A stretch of DNA of 64,000 bases from Limnospira fusiformis SAG 85.79 (GTDB taxonomy: Bacteria > Cyanobacteriota > Cyanobacteriia > Cyanobacteriales > Microcoleaceae), in NCBI RefSeq assembly GCF_012516315.1, contig NZ_CP051185.1, positions 4,283,363 to 4,347,362 on the forward strand, read 5' to 3'. This document shows, piece by piece, positions 49,323 to 58,193 of this stretch (position 1 is its first letter; every line of letters begins with the position of its first letter). Under the pieces are notes generated by a model, which made no database searches, was not told the origin of the DNA, and worked only from the letters and a program-made list of their open reading frames with translations. Position numbers and translations under genes: made by a program.

Positions 49323-49937
49323 ATGGAAACTACGGGTTTGACAGCGGAACAACACCGCCAAAAAATGCAGCGCCGCAAGGAAATTCAAGACCAGCGGGTA
49401 GCTGAGAGACAGGTGGAAAAGGGTTTGATTATTGTCAATACTGGCAATGGGAAGGGTAAAACTACGGCGGCTTTGGGGATGGTTTTACGATCGCTTGGTC
49501 ATGGCTATCGGGTGGCGATCGTCCAGTACATTAAGGGCGCATGGGAACCAGCAGAAAAGGCCGTTTTCAGTCTCTGGCCGGAACAATTACAGTTTCATGC
49601 TTTGGGGGAAGGTTTTACCTGGGAAACTCAAGACCGCGATCGCGATATCCAAAGGGTTAGTGAAGCCTGGAAACTTAGTCTATCTTTAATTGAAAATCCC
49701 GAGATTAAGTTGGTACTTTTAGATGAAATTAACATCGCCATTAAGTTGGGATATCTCACCGTAGAAACGGTTTTGGCGGGTTTGGAAAAGAAACCTCACG
49801 ACTCCCATGTGATTTTGACCGGTCGTGGCGCTCCCCCTAGTTTGATAGAACGCGCGGATCTGGTTACCGAGATGACTTTGGTTAAGCATCCTTTCCGGGA
49901 ACAAGGGGTTAAGGCTCAACCGGGTATCGAGTTTTAA
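49323..49937 (+). CDS. cobO: Cob(I)yrinic acid a,c-diamide adenosyltransferase
   Basis: A 204-residue CobA/CobO/BtuR-type enzyme that transfers adenosyl to cobalamin or its precursors. The P-loop NTGNGKGKTTAALGM lies at residues 37-51. Further motifs are VAIVQYIKGAWEPAE, FHALGEGFTWETQD, LVLLDEINIAIKLGYL and VILTGRGAPPSLIERADLVTEM. The basic N-terminal stretch (residues 8-30) is typical. ATG 49323 is preferred; the frame is open upstream across moeA's start region but that part is not conserved. ureG follows 24 bp after its stop on the same strand. Confidence 0.95.
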   Translation: METTGLTAEQHRQKMQRRKEIQDQRVAERQVEKGLIIVNTGNGKGKTTAALGMVLRSLGHGYRVAIVQYIKGAWEPAEKAVFSLWPEQLQFHALGEGFTWETQDRDRDIQRVSEAWKLSLSLIENPEIKLVLLDEINIAIKLGYLTVETVLAGLEKKPHDSHVILTGRGAPPSLIERADLVTEMTLVKHPFREQGVKAQPGIEF

Positions 49938-49961
49938 GTTGTCTATAATCAGGGGAATTTC

Positions 49962-50561
49962 ATGAGTCCTTTTCGAGTGGGAATTGCAGGTCCGGTGGGG
50001 TCGGGTAAGACCGCTTTACTTGATGCACTCTGTAAAGCTATGCGCGATCGCTTTCAAATGGCTGTGGTTACTAATGATATTTACACCCAAGAAGATGCTC
50101 AGTTTTTGATGCGATCGCAAGCCTTAGAAACTGATAGAATTATCGGTGTCGAAACCGGAGGCTGTCCCCATACCGCTATCCGCGAAGATGCTTCGATTAA
50201 TCTTAGTGCTATTCAAGAGTTGGAGTCTACTTTCCCTAATTTGGATGTCGTGTTTTTAGAGAGTGGTGGCGATAATTTGGCGGCGACTTTTAGCCCGGAA
50301 TTGGTCGATTTAACTATCTATGTTATTGATGTGGCGGCGGGTGATAAAATTCCCCGCAAAGGAGGACCCGGAATTACTAAGTCCGATTTATTGGTGATTA
50401 ATAAAATTGACTTAGCTCCCTTTGTCGGCGCGGATTTAACCGTCATGGAAAGAGATGCTAAAAAGATGCGCGGAAATAAACCTTTTGTCTTTACTAACCT
50501 CAAGGAAAAGCAAGGATTAACTACTATCCTCGATTTTATTCAGTCTCATATCATTAACTGA
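49962..50561 (+). CDS. ureG: Urease accessory GTPase UreG
   Basis: A 199-residue GTPase that helps deliver nickel to urease. P-loop: [14 protein letters not shown] (residues 8-21). The metal-binding and switch segment is [17 protein letters not shown] near residues 62-78 (Cys-Pro-His), followed by [43 protein letters not shown] and [10 protein letters not shown]. The length is normal. It stands apart from other urease genes (ureA-F are not in this window). A shared transcript with the preceding cobO gene is possible, with 24 bp between them. The start is ATG 49962, which has GGGG upstream. Confidence 0.96.
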   Translation: MSPFRVGIAGPVGSGKTALLDALCKAMRDRFQMAVVTNDIYTQEDAQFLMRSQALETDRIIGVETGGCPHTAIREDASINLSAIQELESTFPNLDVVFLESGGDNLAATFSPELVDLTIYVIDVAAGDKIPRKGGPGITKSDLLVINKIDLAPFVGADLTVMERDAKKMRGNKPFVFTNLKEKQGLTTILDFIQSHIIN

Positions 50562-50797
50562 CCAAACCTTAATATCTATACCACATCACAGACACCTATA
50601 GGCGATCGCCTCCCCCCTATTATTGGCGCAAATAGTTAAGTTTTGCTAATACTTCCACCCAGATAATTTTGATGTTCCGAACGACATTAAGAATTAATAA
50701 GTTTTTATTGAAAATAGCTCGCAAAAGGTTGACGAAATAATAGGGGTTCTGGTATCCTAGAATAAATCGCACCCAAGGGGTTCCTGTGTCTACACGC

Positions 50798-50829
50798 AAA
50801 AAAAAGCGCTGAAACCCTCATTCTAGCGC
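50798..50829 (-). terminator. Terminator of the glycosidase-like gene
   Basis: On the minus strand GCGCT (50825-50829) pairs with AGCGC (50806-50810) and is followed by eight T (50798-50805). It is a rho-independent terminator for the gene at 50968-52398. The remainder of 50562-50967 shows no gene. Confidence 0.7.
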
Positions 50830-50967
50830 CCATCTAAATATTTTCTGGCTAAAGAATATAATTCACGAATCACGAGTTTTGGGGAAGTAAGGGACGGCCA
50901 AAAATCGACCTCTTGACAAAAGCGACATTTTGTGCATAGCCCCAAACTGACCCACAATTGAAGTCGG

Positions 50968-52398
50968 TTAGCGAATAGAAGCGCGAATAGCAGGTTGAGG
51001 GAACATAGACTGGAAACTATACTGTCTTTGGGCGAGGGGTTCAGCGGCGTGGTCCCAGAGACTTTCATAGAAAAAGAAAGCGACACCGAATTGGCGATCG
51101 CGCGCGGCACGAACCTTAGACTGGATGAAATTGATAGGAACTGGTCTAGTTCTCAAACCGGTGAGAATACCAACCCCGGTAGAAATCTTGTTTTGTGCGG
51201 CTTTCATTTCCGGTCGGTTTAACTCAGCAATAAAAAAGTCCAATTCATCCCGATAAACCTGCACCACCAACTCATCAACAAGACCATCTCTAACCCAAGT
51301 AACCCAATCTTGTAAATGACCGTTATAGGCGATATGATAAGGATTCGGACTAACGGAAATAATGCTATGAGGTTTTTTGGCTTTAATAGCTTGGTGCAAT
51401 TGTCTCATAAAAGCCGTGATTTTATGAGCACGCCAACGCACCCAAGCGGGGTCTTGGGGGTTACTAGGTGGGGTGCGATTAGTCTCTCTTTGATAAAGAG
51501 AAATGGTATAAGGGTCATATCCAAATGTACTAGGTAAACTGGTATGGTCGTCAAACTGTACGCCATCAATATCGTAGTCGGTAACCACCTCTACAATTAA
51601 ATCAGTCATAAACTTCTGGACTTGCGGGTGAAAGGGATTTAACCAAACGACTTCCCCAGCGGCGCTTATGGAAGTTTTAGTTCCGTCTCGCTGTTGAGTC
51701 AGCCAGTTGGGATGTTTTAAAGCCAACTCGGAACTAGGGGGAGCCATAAAACCGAACTCAAACCAGGGAAGCACTAACAAGTTATGACGATGAGCGCGTT
51801 CAATGATATCAGCCAGCATATCTTGTCCTTGGAAACCCCGGCGGACAAAAGGCTGAATTCCGGCTTCTTTAACTACAGAACTTTTATAGGTGACATAACC
51901 AGAGTTCCAAACCACTGGATAAATTGTGTTAAAATTGAATTGGGCGAGTTTGCTGACTGCTTCTTCGAGTCTCGGTTGATTCATTAACACATCTGTATCA
52001 TTGGTGGTCATCCAAACGCCACGAATTTCGGTTTTGGGAATTTGGGGAATGGGTGGAGGTGCGATCGGCGGCTGAGGAACTGGTGGGGGTATATCAGGAA
52101 CTGGTGGGGGTGTAATGGTTTCCTCGATAGCTGGTGCGGGAGGAGGTGTAATGGTTTCCTCGGTGGCTGGTGCGGGAGGAGGTGTAATGGTAGGCTGTGG
52201 TGGCTCTAGGGGTAGAGGTTCATCAAAAACTTCTGGGGGAAACAGGGGTAAGTCGGGGGAAGTCGGTGGTGTACGGAAAGCTGGGGGGAGTGCGATCGCT
52301 GGAATTTGTATGACAGCAATTAGGCTGACAAAAAATAAGGCAATGAGGAAACTGGCTTTTTTGACCAAGGTTGATTTCATAGTTGTAGTTAGGAGCAT
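50968..52398 (-). CDS. Family-10-type glycosyl-hydrolase-like protein (DUF187/GHL10), secreted
   Basis: A 476-residue protein with a signal peptide (residues 7-35, hydrophobic, ending near AIA). A Pro-rich linker (residues 45-118) is made of ITPPPAP and EET-type units and encoded by a visible tandem DNA repeat. The GHL10 domain follows: EIRGVWMTTNDTDVL (residues 128-142), FNTIYPVVWNSGYV, AHRHNLLVLPWFEFGFM, DYDIDGVQFDDHTSL near residue 280 (Asp pair), and SVSPNPYHIAYNG. This TIM-barrel family is probably active on cell-wall or exopolysaccharide glycans. ATG 52398 is chosen since GGAG precedes it at good spacing. Confidence 0.85.
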   Translation of the reverse strand: MLLTTTMKSTLVKKASFLIALFFVSLIAVIQIPAIALPPAFRTPPTSPDLPLFPPEVFDEPLPLEPPQPTITPPPAPATEETITPPPAPAIEETITPPPVPDIPPPVPQPPIAPPPIPQIPKTEIRGVWMTTNDTDVLMNQPRLEEAVSKLAQFNFNTIYPVVWNSGYVTYKSSVVKEAGIQPFVRRGFQGQDMLADIIERAHRHNLLVLPWFEFGFMAPPSSELALKHPNWLTQQRDGTKTSISAAGEVVWLNPFHPQVQKFMTDLIVEVVTDYDIDGVQFDDHTSLPSTFGYDPYTISLYQRETNRTPPSNPQDPAWVRWRAHKITAFMRQLHQAIKAKKPHSIISVSPNPYHIAYNGHLQDWVTWVRDGLVDELVVQVYRDELDFFIAELNRPEMKAAQNKISTGVGILTGLRTRPVPINFIQSKVRAARDRQFGVAFFFYESLWDHAAEPLAQRQYSFQSMFPQPAIRASIR

Positions 52399-52455
52399 GA
52401 TTTAATCTCCAATTAGGTTAACATTTTACGGCAATACGGTATAATACCAAGTATG

Positions 52456-52562
52456 GTGCGAGACCTTCGGGTATGAAATAGAGCTGAAATGAGCGTGGGG
52501 ACTACCCGGTGAGGACTTCAACCCCTTGGTTGATTGGGTCGCATCCCTGACCATCCCATAAC
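52456..52562 (+). mobile_element. 5' fragment of a group II intron (third copy)
   Basis: GTGCGAGACCTTCGGGTATG at 52456 and the following 90 bp match the 5' ends at 38786 and 40182 (including ACCATCCCATAAC near 52550). Similarity stops at about 52562, where a tnpB fragment begins. It has no domain V. Confidence 0.8.
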
Positions 52563-52564
52563 AC

Positions 52565-52954
52565 AGCCTGATTTTTTTGCCCACCTTCGAGACTTCCAAT
52601 ATGGTTGCCAAGGTAAAGCGTCTAATCAGGTCTAAGACTGCCCGCGCCATGCTGAAATGGGCGCATTATCGATTCAAACTAACCCTGAGACATAAGCGCG
52701 GAAATAACTGAACAGTTGTAGATGTGACGGAAGAATACACCAGCAAAACCTCTACTCACTGTGGTCATGTGCATTCCCAGCTAGGTGGCTCAAAAGTGTT
52801 CCGATGTCCTGAGTGCGGGGTCACTCTAGCCAGGGACTGGAACGGTGCTTTTGGAATCTTTCTAAAAGCTTTGCGGGATACCGCCTCTGTTACCTTAACG
52901 GGTAATAGTGCTATCGTCGCATTGTCAGGCAATAGCCGGATAAATGTCGCGTAA
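52565..52954 (+). pseudogene. tnpB fragment (IS200/IS605-family)
   Basis: The frame reads IFLPTFETSNMVAKVKRL, then SKTARAMLKWAHYRFKLTL, an in-frame TGA at 52704, then EEYTSKTSTHCGHVHSQLGG, FRCPECGVTLARDWNGAFGIF. These are TnpB landmarks: RuvC-like EEYTSKT, a zinc finger (one CxxC pair degenerate: THCGHV has one Cys where two are expected), and RDWNGAFG. The N-terminal two thirds are missing, and the 5' side is fused directly to the intron scrap. It cannot encode an active nuclease. Confidence 0.85.
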
Positions 52955-53039
52955 ATGTATCAGTTTAGCAGAAAATTTGAGGTCTGGGATCTAATCTCAA
53001 GGCATAGCTACTAATTTGATAATTTGAGGAGGATTTGAG

Positions 53040-53471
53040 ATGATGGCTAATTTGTCAAGACTATTGTGGCTCCTACCAATGGTGACTATTACGGCTGCGG
53101 TAAGTTCTGATGCGATCGCGATCGCCTCTACGGGGACTATAGCAGAAAATGCGATCGCTCAAGGGCGGATCAGGGCTCCTTTTTTTGAGGAAACCCAAGA
53201 CCCTGGGTTTACCAACACTTTTCTTAGGGATGCTTTGGGGGGTGTTGCTGACCCATTAGAGAGTAGTAATGGTAGTAGCGTAGCAGAAACCATTACCACA
53301 GGATCTGATTCCCTACAGACCATACAAAACAACGTAAACAGGAGTGGGGGAGGCTTGAATGGGTGTCTATGTCCGGCTAACGGAGGTGGTGGTTCTAATG
53401 GGACTCCAAGTAATGGCAGAATACCGACAGGTAGAGGTATTTTTCGGTCTTTACCCTCTTCTGGTCGCTAA
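53040..53471 (+). CDS. Secreted small protein of unknown function
   Basis: A 143-residue protein with a signal peptide (residues 1-25, LLWLLPMVTITAAVSS). The mature part is rich in Ser, Gly and Asn, with FEETQDPGFTNTFLRDALGGVADPLE near residue 50 and a Cys-containing LNGCLCPANGGGGSNGTP near residue 105. No family is recognised. GAGGAGG lies before the ATG. It is convergent with the RTX gene, with the P3 hairpin between them. Confidence 0.65.
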   Translation: MMANLSRLLWLLPMVTITAAVSSDAIAIASTGTIAENAIAQGRIRAPFFEETQDPGFTNTFLRDALGGVADPLESSNGSSVAETITTGSDSLQTIQNNVNRSGGGLNGCLCPANGGGGSNGTPSNGRIPTGRGIFRSLPSSGR

Positions 53472-53496
53472 GAAAGAATTAATTAATAATTGGGGA

Positions 53497-53527
53497 GAAA
53501 CCCGGTTTCTTCGAGAAACCGGGTTTC
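53497..53527. repeat. Single P3 palindromic module
   Basis: GAAACCCGGTTTC followed by a 5-nt spacer and GAAACCGGGTTTC, the P3 module of arrays 1 and 2, stands alone here between two convergent genes. It could act as a terminator hairpin. Confidence 0.8.
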
Positions 53528-53578
53528 TTGACCTGTGGGGAGGAAACCCACCCTCTGGGAGAGGGGGATAGGATAGTC

Positions 53579-56500
53579 TTAGAAAATCAGAATTGAGGAA
53601 TCATCTCTGACTGTATCTGAGATATTGGGGAAAGCACCAGTTTCGTCGGGGGTAAACTGAGCAATAATAGATCCGCCTCCGAGTCCGTCAGCATTGGTAT
53701 CATAGATTAACTGTCCGGTTAGTCGTTCATAAATAATTACAGATTGCGATGCGGGTAGGGTATCGAGTAGGGTGTCAGTTCCGGTGAGTGTATCAGTCAC
53801 CACAAATAAGGGGTCAGCCAAGATAAACTCATCGGTAAACTGCAATGTATCACGACCCGGGGCAAAATCGGTAATCAAATCAGAGGCTGATAATAGGACA
53901 TCATTAGTAGAGGAGTAGAGGAAAACATTATTTCCCCCCAAACCTGTCAGAGTATTAGCGCCAGACCCTCCGACTAGGGTATCATTACCAGGACCACCGA
54001 TGAGAGTATCATCGCCAAGACCACCTATAAGAGTATTATCACCAGGACCACCCACTAAAGAATCATTACCCTCATTACCCAATAGCAAGTCATTACCAAA
54101 GGCGCTACCTACAAGAGTATCATTACCAAGACCGCCAATTAAAACAATAGGACCTAAGTGACCGGCGAGAAAATCATCGCCTGCATTACCATCAATGGTG
54201 TCCACTGTTGCAATACTAACGCTAACCAAAGCGGAGGCGGTATTTCCTAGGGAGTCTTGTGCGGTATAGGTAAATTCGCCACCGAATGGTCCTGGGACAA
54301 GGGGGATAAACTCAACGGAGGTATTACCTGGGAGAATATTAACTTCTCCTCCGCCGCTGACATTACTGATGCTATTAATGGTTAATCCCACAGCGGGACT
54401 ATCATTCTCTAATACAGGAATTTCAATGCGGTTATCGGCCGCCTCTGCGAAAATAGTATCATTTCCGGGGCTACCTATTACGAGACTGGGAGTGGTAGCA
54501 AAGTCGGGGTTAACGATTAAAGAGTCTGTGGGTGTCAGTGTCTCTGTGGTGGTTCCAATGAGCAATATATCATCAATAGATAATGGAGGATTACCGATAA
54601 ATGTGGCGACGGTTACAGGGGGTTGTGTTCCTGAAGCGTCGGGGTCGTAGATGAGGTTTCCGGTCTGTAATTCATAGGCGAGAATGGGACTGCTAATGGT
54701 GCCGAGGTTATCGGGATTCAATTCTCCGGTTTCGAGGAAAATAAATTGTTCAGGACTGAGGCTATTTTGGGGGGTAGTACCTATTTGAGTGAAGCGGAAT
54801 TGATCACGGTCAAATAGGAGGCGATCGCTTCCGGGGGTAAAATCAACAATTAGGTCAACTCCTAAATTAATTTGATTGGGAGATAGATAAGCAAAGGTAT
54901 CGCTTCCTTCGCCACCGACGAGGGTATCATCCCCAGCACCACCAATTAAACAATCATTACCTAGATTACCAAATAGGGAGTCATCACCATCAGAACCAAT
55001 GAGGGTATCATCACCTGCATTACCATCAATGGCAGTAAGAATATTAACATTAACGGGAACTCTAATTAGATTTCCTTCGGAGTCGATCGCTTCATAACTA
55101 AAACTGCCAATATTTCCGCCGGGGAGGGTGGGAATAAACTCGACGGCTGTACCACCTTCTAGGATATTCACATTTCCGCCGATTAAATCGGTGATGGTAT
55201 CAGAAGCGGGAATGGTGACGGGAACGCCAACAAAATCGATGGTATCGTTAGCAGCGATCGCATCATTTCCGGGAGTACCATTAATTAAAGCGAAGGCGGT
55301 GATATTTCTAGTATCTTCATCTGTAGGATCATCATCATCACCATCATCTAGGGTATCGTCTCCGGCTGTACCAATCAAGATGATATCATTAACAGATAGG
55401 GGAGGGTTGCCTTGTAAATTAGCAATAATTTCGGGGGGTTGTGTTCCTGAACCGTCCGGGTCATAGAGCAGGTTTCCGGTCTGTAATTCATAGGCGAGAA
55501 TGGGACTATTTATGAGGCTGAGATTATCTTGATAAGTTCCGGTTTCCACGAGAACCAATTGTTGAGGACTCAGGATATTTTCCGGGGTAGTACCTATTTG
55601 AATAAAGCCGAATTCCTCACGGTCAAATAGAAGGCGATCGCTTCCGGGGGTAAAGTCCAAAATCAAATCAGTTCCGGTGGTGATTTGACTGCGGGAAATA
55701 TAGGCAAAAACATCATTGCCAGCACCTCCGAATAGGGTATCATTTCCGGCATTTCCAAACAGGGTATCATCCCCATCATCTCCTGATAGGAAATCATCAC
55801 CCTTTCCGCCATAGAGAATATCATTATCAGCACCTCCATATAGCAGGTCATTTCCCGGACCGCCAAAGAGGATATCATCACCACTACCACCAAAGACGAT
55901 ATCATCACCACTATCTCCTAAGAGGGTATCATCGCCTGCTTCTCCGAATAAGCAATCATTACCCGCGCCGCCATAGAGGAGATCTGGTCCTGAACTTCCA
56001 ATCAGAACATCATCGCCACCTAAGCCGTTAATACGGGTGACGGGAAGAATATCGATAAATACATTAGCACTATCTTCGGTGTTGCCATCACTGGCGGTAT
56101 AGGTAAAGCTGGCTTCGGTTCCCCCAGGCAATGTGGGGGTAAATCTGACAATGGTATTATTATTAAGTAAGGCTACGTCCCCGCCTGTGATGTTGCTGAC
56201 GCTGCTGATAGATAAACCTGTCTCGGGACTATCATTGTCTAAAACTGGAATTTCGACGGGATTAAAGGGTTCTGGCGCGATCGCAAAAATGGTATCATCG
56301 GAGTCGGTTCCGTCTATTTCCTGGGGAGTGGCGGCGCGAACTTCCCTGGCGATGATGTTGACGGTTTCGGGGCGAGTCAATGAAACCGGATCAACTAGGA
56401 TAATATCATTGGGGGATAAATTGGGGATGCTGCCATCTTCTGATTGTAACTGCGCGATCGCTATAGGTGGAGAGGTTCCCAAGCCGTCTATATCGTATTC

Positions 56501-57985
56501 CAGAAGTCCGGTAATGGTATCGTAAACGAGAATCGGGATTTCTGTATTTTCGGGTAGGGATTCTCGATTGGTGGTAAACTGTTCGGGGTTGAGGGTTTGG
56601 GTCTCGGTATTGAGAGCGGATAAACCAAAACCACCTTCCTCTAGGGATTGGCTTTGAAAAACTAGGCGATCGCTATTTGGTGTAAAGTTTAATATGCGAT
56701 CGGGTTGTGTACCTCTGTCATTAGGGGACAGGTAGACTAAGGTATCATTCCCTGTACCAGCCGTGAGGGTGTTTACGCCTGCACCACCTTCTAGCCAATT
56801 ATTCCCCCCGCCACCAGATAAGCAATCATTCCCCTCCCCACCAAATAGGGAATCATTACCAATACCCCCCAACAGGGTATCATTACCCGCGCCACCGTCA
56901 AGGATATTATCTCCTGACCCGGCTTGTAGGAGGTCGTCCCCTAAACCGCCAAAGAGGGTATCATCACCAGGACCCCCTAAGAGGGTATCGTTACCACTTC
57001 CCCCCAAGATAGAGTCGTTTCCGGTCCCCCCGTCAAGGGTTTGGTCGAATTGGTCTCCCACTAGGGTATCATTTCCGCCTCTCCCTTGTATGGCTGTTAC
57101 TGGCTGAAAACTAATGGTTGCGGTAGCGGTAGCAAATTGGTTATGGCGATCGCGCAATGTATAATTAAAGCTACCAGAACCGCCAAGGGAGGTTGTATCG
57201 GGGATAAATTCTACTCCGACTCCCCCAGGGAGAATGGTAGCACTCCCGTTACTGACATTCTCAATACTAGTGATGGCTTTTTCATCCCTAATAAAATCTG
57301 GCGGGAGGGGGATAGTTAATCTGGGTTCTGCGGCTTGGAGAAAATCATTATTTTCTGTACCGACAACTAAGCTGGGGGTTGAGATGATAATCGGGTCAGC
57401 GACGAGGGTGGTAAAATAGGAGATTCTAATATTGTCTATGGCTAATTCGGTCGCTTCCGAACCAATGGCAATAATTCCGGTGTTCCGAGGGAGGGTGGTA
57501 CTAAAGCGCCGAAATTCGTTAAATGTTTCTCCTGGGGTGGCTAATAAAACGCCAGTCCTTAGAGAATTGCCTTCTCGGTCAAATAGTTCGACGGTATGTT
57601 CTCGATTTGGGGAGGTGTAGTGAAAGGAAAAGTTACCCCCTCCTATGCTTAATGGTGATAAATTTCTGAGGTCAATGGTAATGCGATCGCCTGTCACTAA
57701 TTCATTGACTTCTATCTCTTCGGCATCTTCGGCATCTTCGGAATCTTCGGAATCTTCGGAATCTTCGGAATCTTCGGAATCTTCCGTGTTTACAATAGGT
57801 TCGGAATATGAGACAACTGTAGTTCCAGGGGGGGAAGTTCTGGTGGCATCAAATAAGCCTTCTCCCCCTTCATCGACACTCACCAAAGCTATGGCGTTGG
57901 GGGAAAATCTCACCCCATCGATTGTGCCAATGGGTGCAAAGTTGCGAGTTTGGAAATCTTCAAAGTCAAAAAATAGTTCCCGCAT
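53579..57985 (-). CDS. Large RTX-type calcium-binding repeat protein with cadherin-like domains
   Basis: A 1468-residue protein. N-terminus: a short domain (residues 1-65), an Asp/Glu/Ser run of about seven EDS/EDA units (57720-57783 in DNA), then repeating modules. RTX nonapeptides of the GGxGxDxLxGG type occur in four blocks (about residues 300-410, 665-760, 1015-1050, 1280-1370). Between them are Ig/cadherin-like beta domains with EFIPxxPGGxxxFxYTxxD patterns (about 225-295, 590-640, 945-990, 1215-1265). It is probably secreted through a type I system and folds on binding Ca2+. No protease or lipase domain is visible. A related gene order with a secretion system was not found. Confidence 0.9.
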   Translation of the reverse strand: MRELFFDFEDFQTRNFAPIGTIDGVRFSPNAIALVSVDEGGEGLFDATRTSPPGTTVVSYSEPIVNTEDSEDSEDSEDSEDSEDAEDAEEIEVNELVTGDRITIDLRNLSPLSIGGGNFSFHYTSPNREHTVELFDREGNSLRTGVLLATPGETFNEFRRFSTTLPRNTGIIAIGSEATELAIDNIRISYFTTLVADPIIISTPSLVVGTENNDFLQAAEPRLTIPLPPDFIRDEKAITSIENVSNGSATILPGGVGVEFIPDTTSLGGSGSFNYTLRDRHNQFATATATISFQPVTAIQGRGGNDTLVGDQFDQTLDGGTGNDSILGGSGNDTLLGGPGDDTLFGGLGDDLLQAGSGDNILDGGAGNDTLLGGIGNDSLFGGEGNDCLSGGGGNNWLEGGAGVNTLTAGTGNDTLVYLSPNDRGTQPDRILNFTPNSDRLVFQSQSLEEGGFGLSALNTETQTLNPEQFTTNRESLPENTEIPILVYDTITGLLEYDIDGLGTSPPIAIAQLQSEDGSIPNLSPNDIILVDPVSLTRPETVNIIAREVRAATPQEIDGTDSDDTIFAIAPEPFNPVEIPVLDNDSPETGLSISSVSNITGGDVALLNNNTIVRFTPTLPGGTEASFTYTASDGNTEDSANVFIDILPVTRINGLGGDDVLIGSSGPDLLYGGAGNDCLFGEAGDDTLLGDSGDDIVFGGSGDDILFGGPGNDLLYGGADNDILYGGKGDDFLSGDDGDDTLFGNAGNDTLFGGAGNDVFAYISRSQITTGTDLILDFTPGSDRLLFDREEFGFIQIGTTPENILSPQQLVLVETGTYQDNLSLINSPILAYELQTGNLLYDPDGSGTQPPEIIANLQGNPPLSVNDIILIGTAGDDTLDDGDDDDPTDEDTRNITAFALINGTPGNDAIAANDTIDFVGVPVTIPASDTITDLIGGNVNILEGGTAVEFIPTLPGGNIGSFSYEAIDSEGNLIRVPVNVNILTAIDGNAGDDTLIGSDGDDSLFGNLGNDCLIGGAGDDTLVGGEGSDTFAYLSPNQINLGVDLIVDFTPGSDRLLFDRDQFRFTQIGTTPQNSLSPEQFIFLETGELNPDNLGTISSPILAYELQTGNLIYDPDASGTQPPVTVATFIGNPPLSIDDILLIGTTTETLTPTDSLIVNPDFATTPSLVIGSPGNDTIFAEAADNRIEIPVLENDSPAVGLTINSISNVSGGGEVNILPGNTSVEFIPLVPGPFGGEFTYTAQDSLGNTASALVSVSIATVDTIDGNAGDDFLAGHLGPIVLIGGLGNDTLVGSAFGNDLLLGNEGNDSLVGGPGDNTLIGGLGDDTLIGGPGNDTLVGGSGANTLTGLGGNNVFLYSSTNDVLLSASDLITDFAPGRDTLQFTDEFILADPLFVVTDTLTGTDTLLDTLPASQSVIIYERLTGQLIYDTNADGLGGGSIIAQFTPDETGAFPNISDTVRDDSSILIF

Positions 57986-58193
57986 TTTATTGGCTTAAAA
58001 AAATATATATGTTGGCTGATAATTAACCTAAGTTAACCCCTGGCGGATTACCTTATCACATTTAACCGACTTTGGCAAGGGCTCCACCTCAAGATTAAGT
58101 TAATTGGTTGACAGAAAGAGTTATTTCAATTATAATTAAGAGGCATATAATAGGCAGCAGTTTTATCAATACCACGCTTCGTGGTGAAAGACT

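Noticed and set aside
57645..57998. Plus-strand frame rich in Ser and Glu
   Set aside because: It is antisense to the EDS repeat and N-terminus of the RTX gene, which has strong coding evidence.
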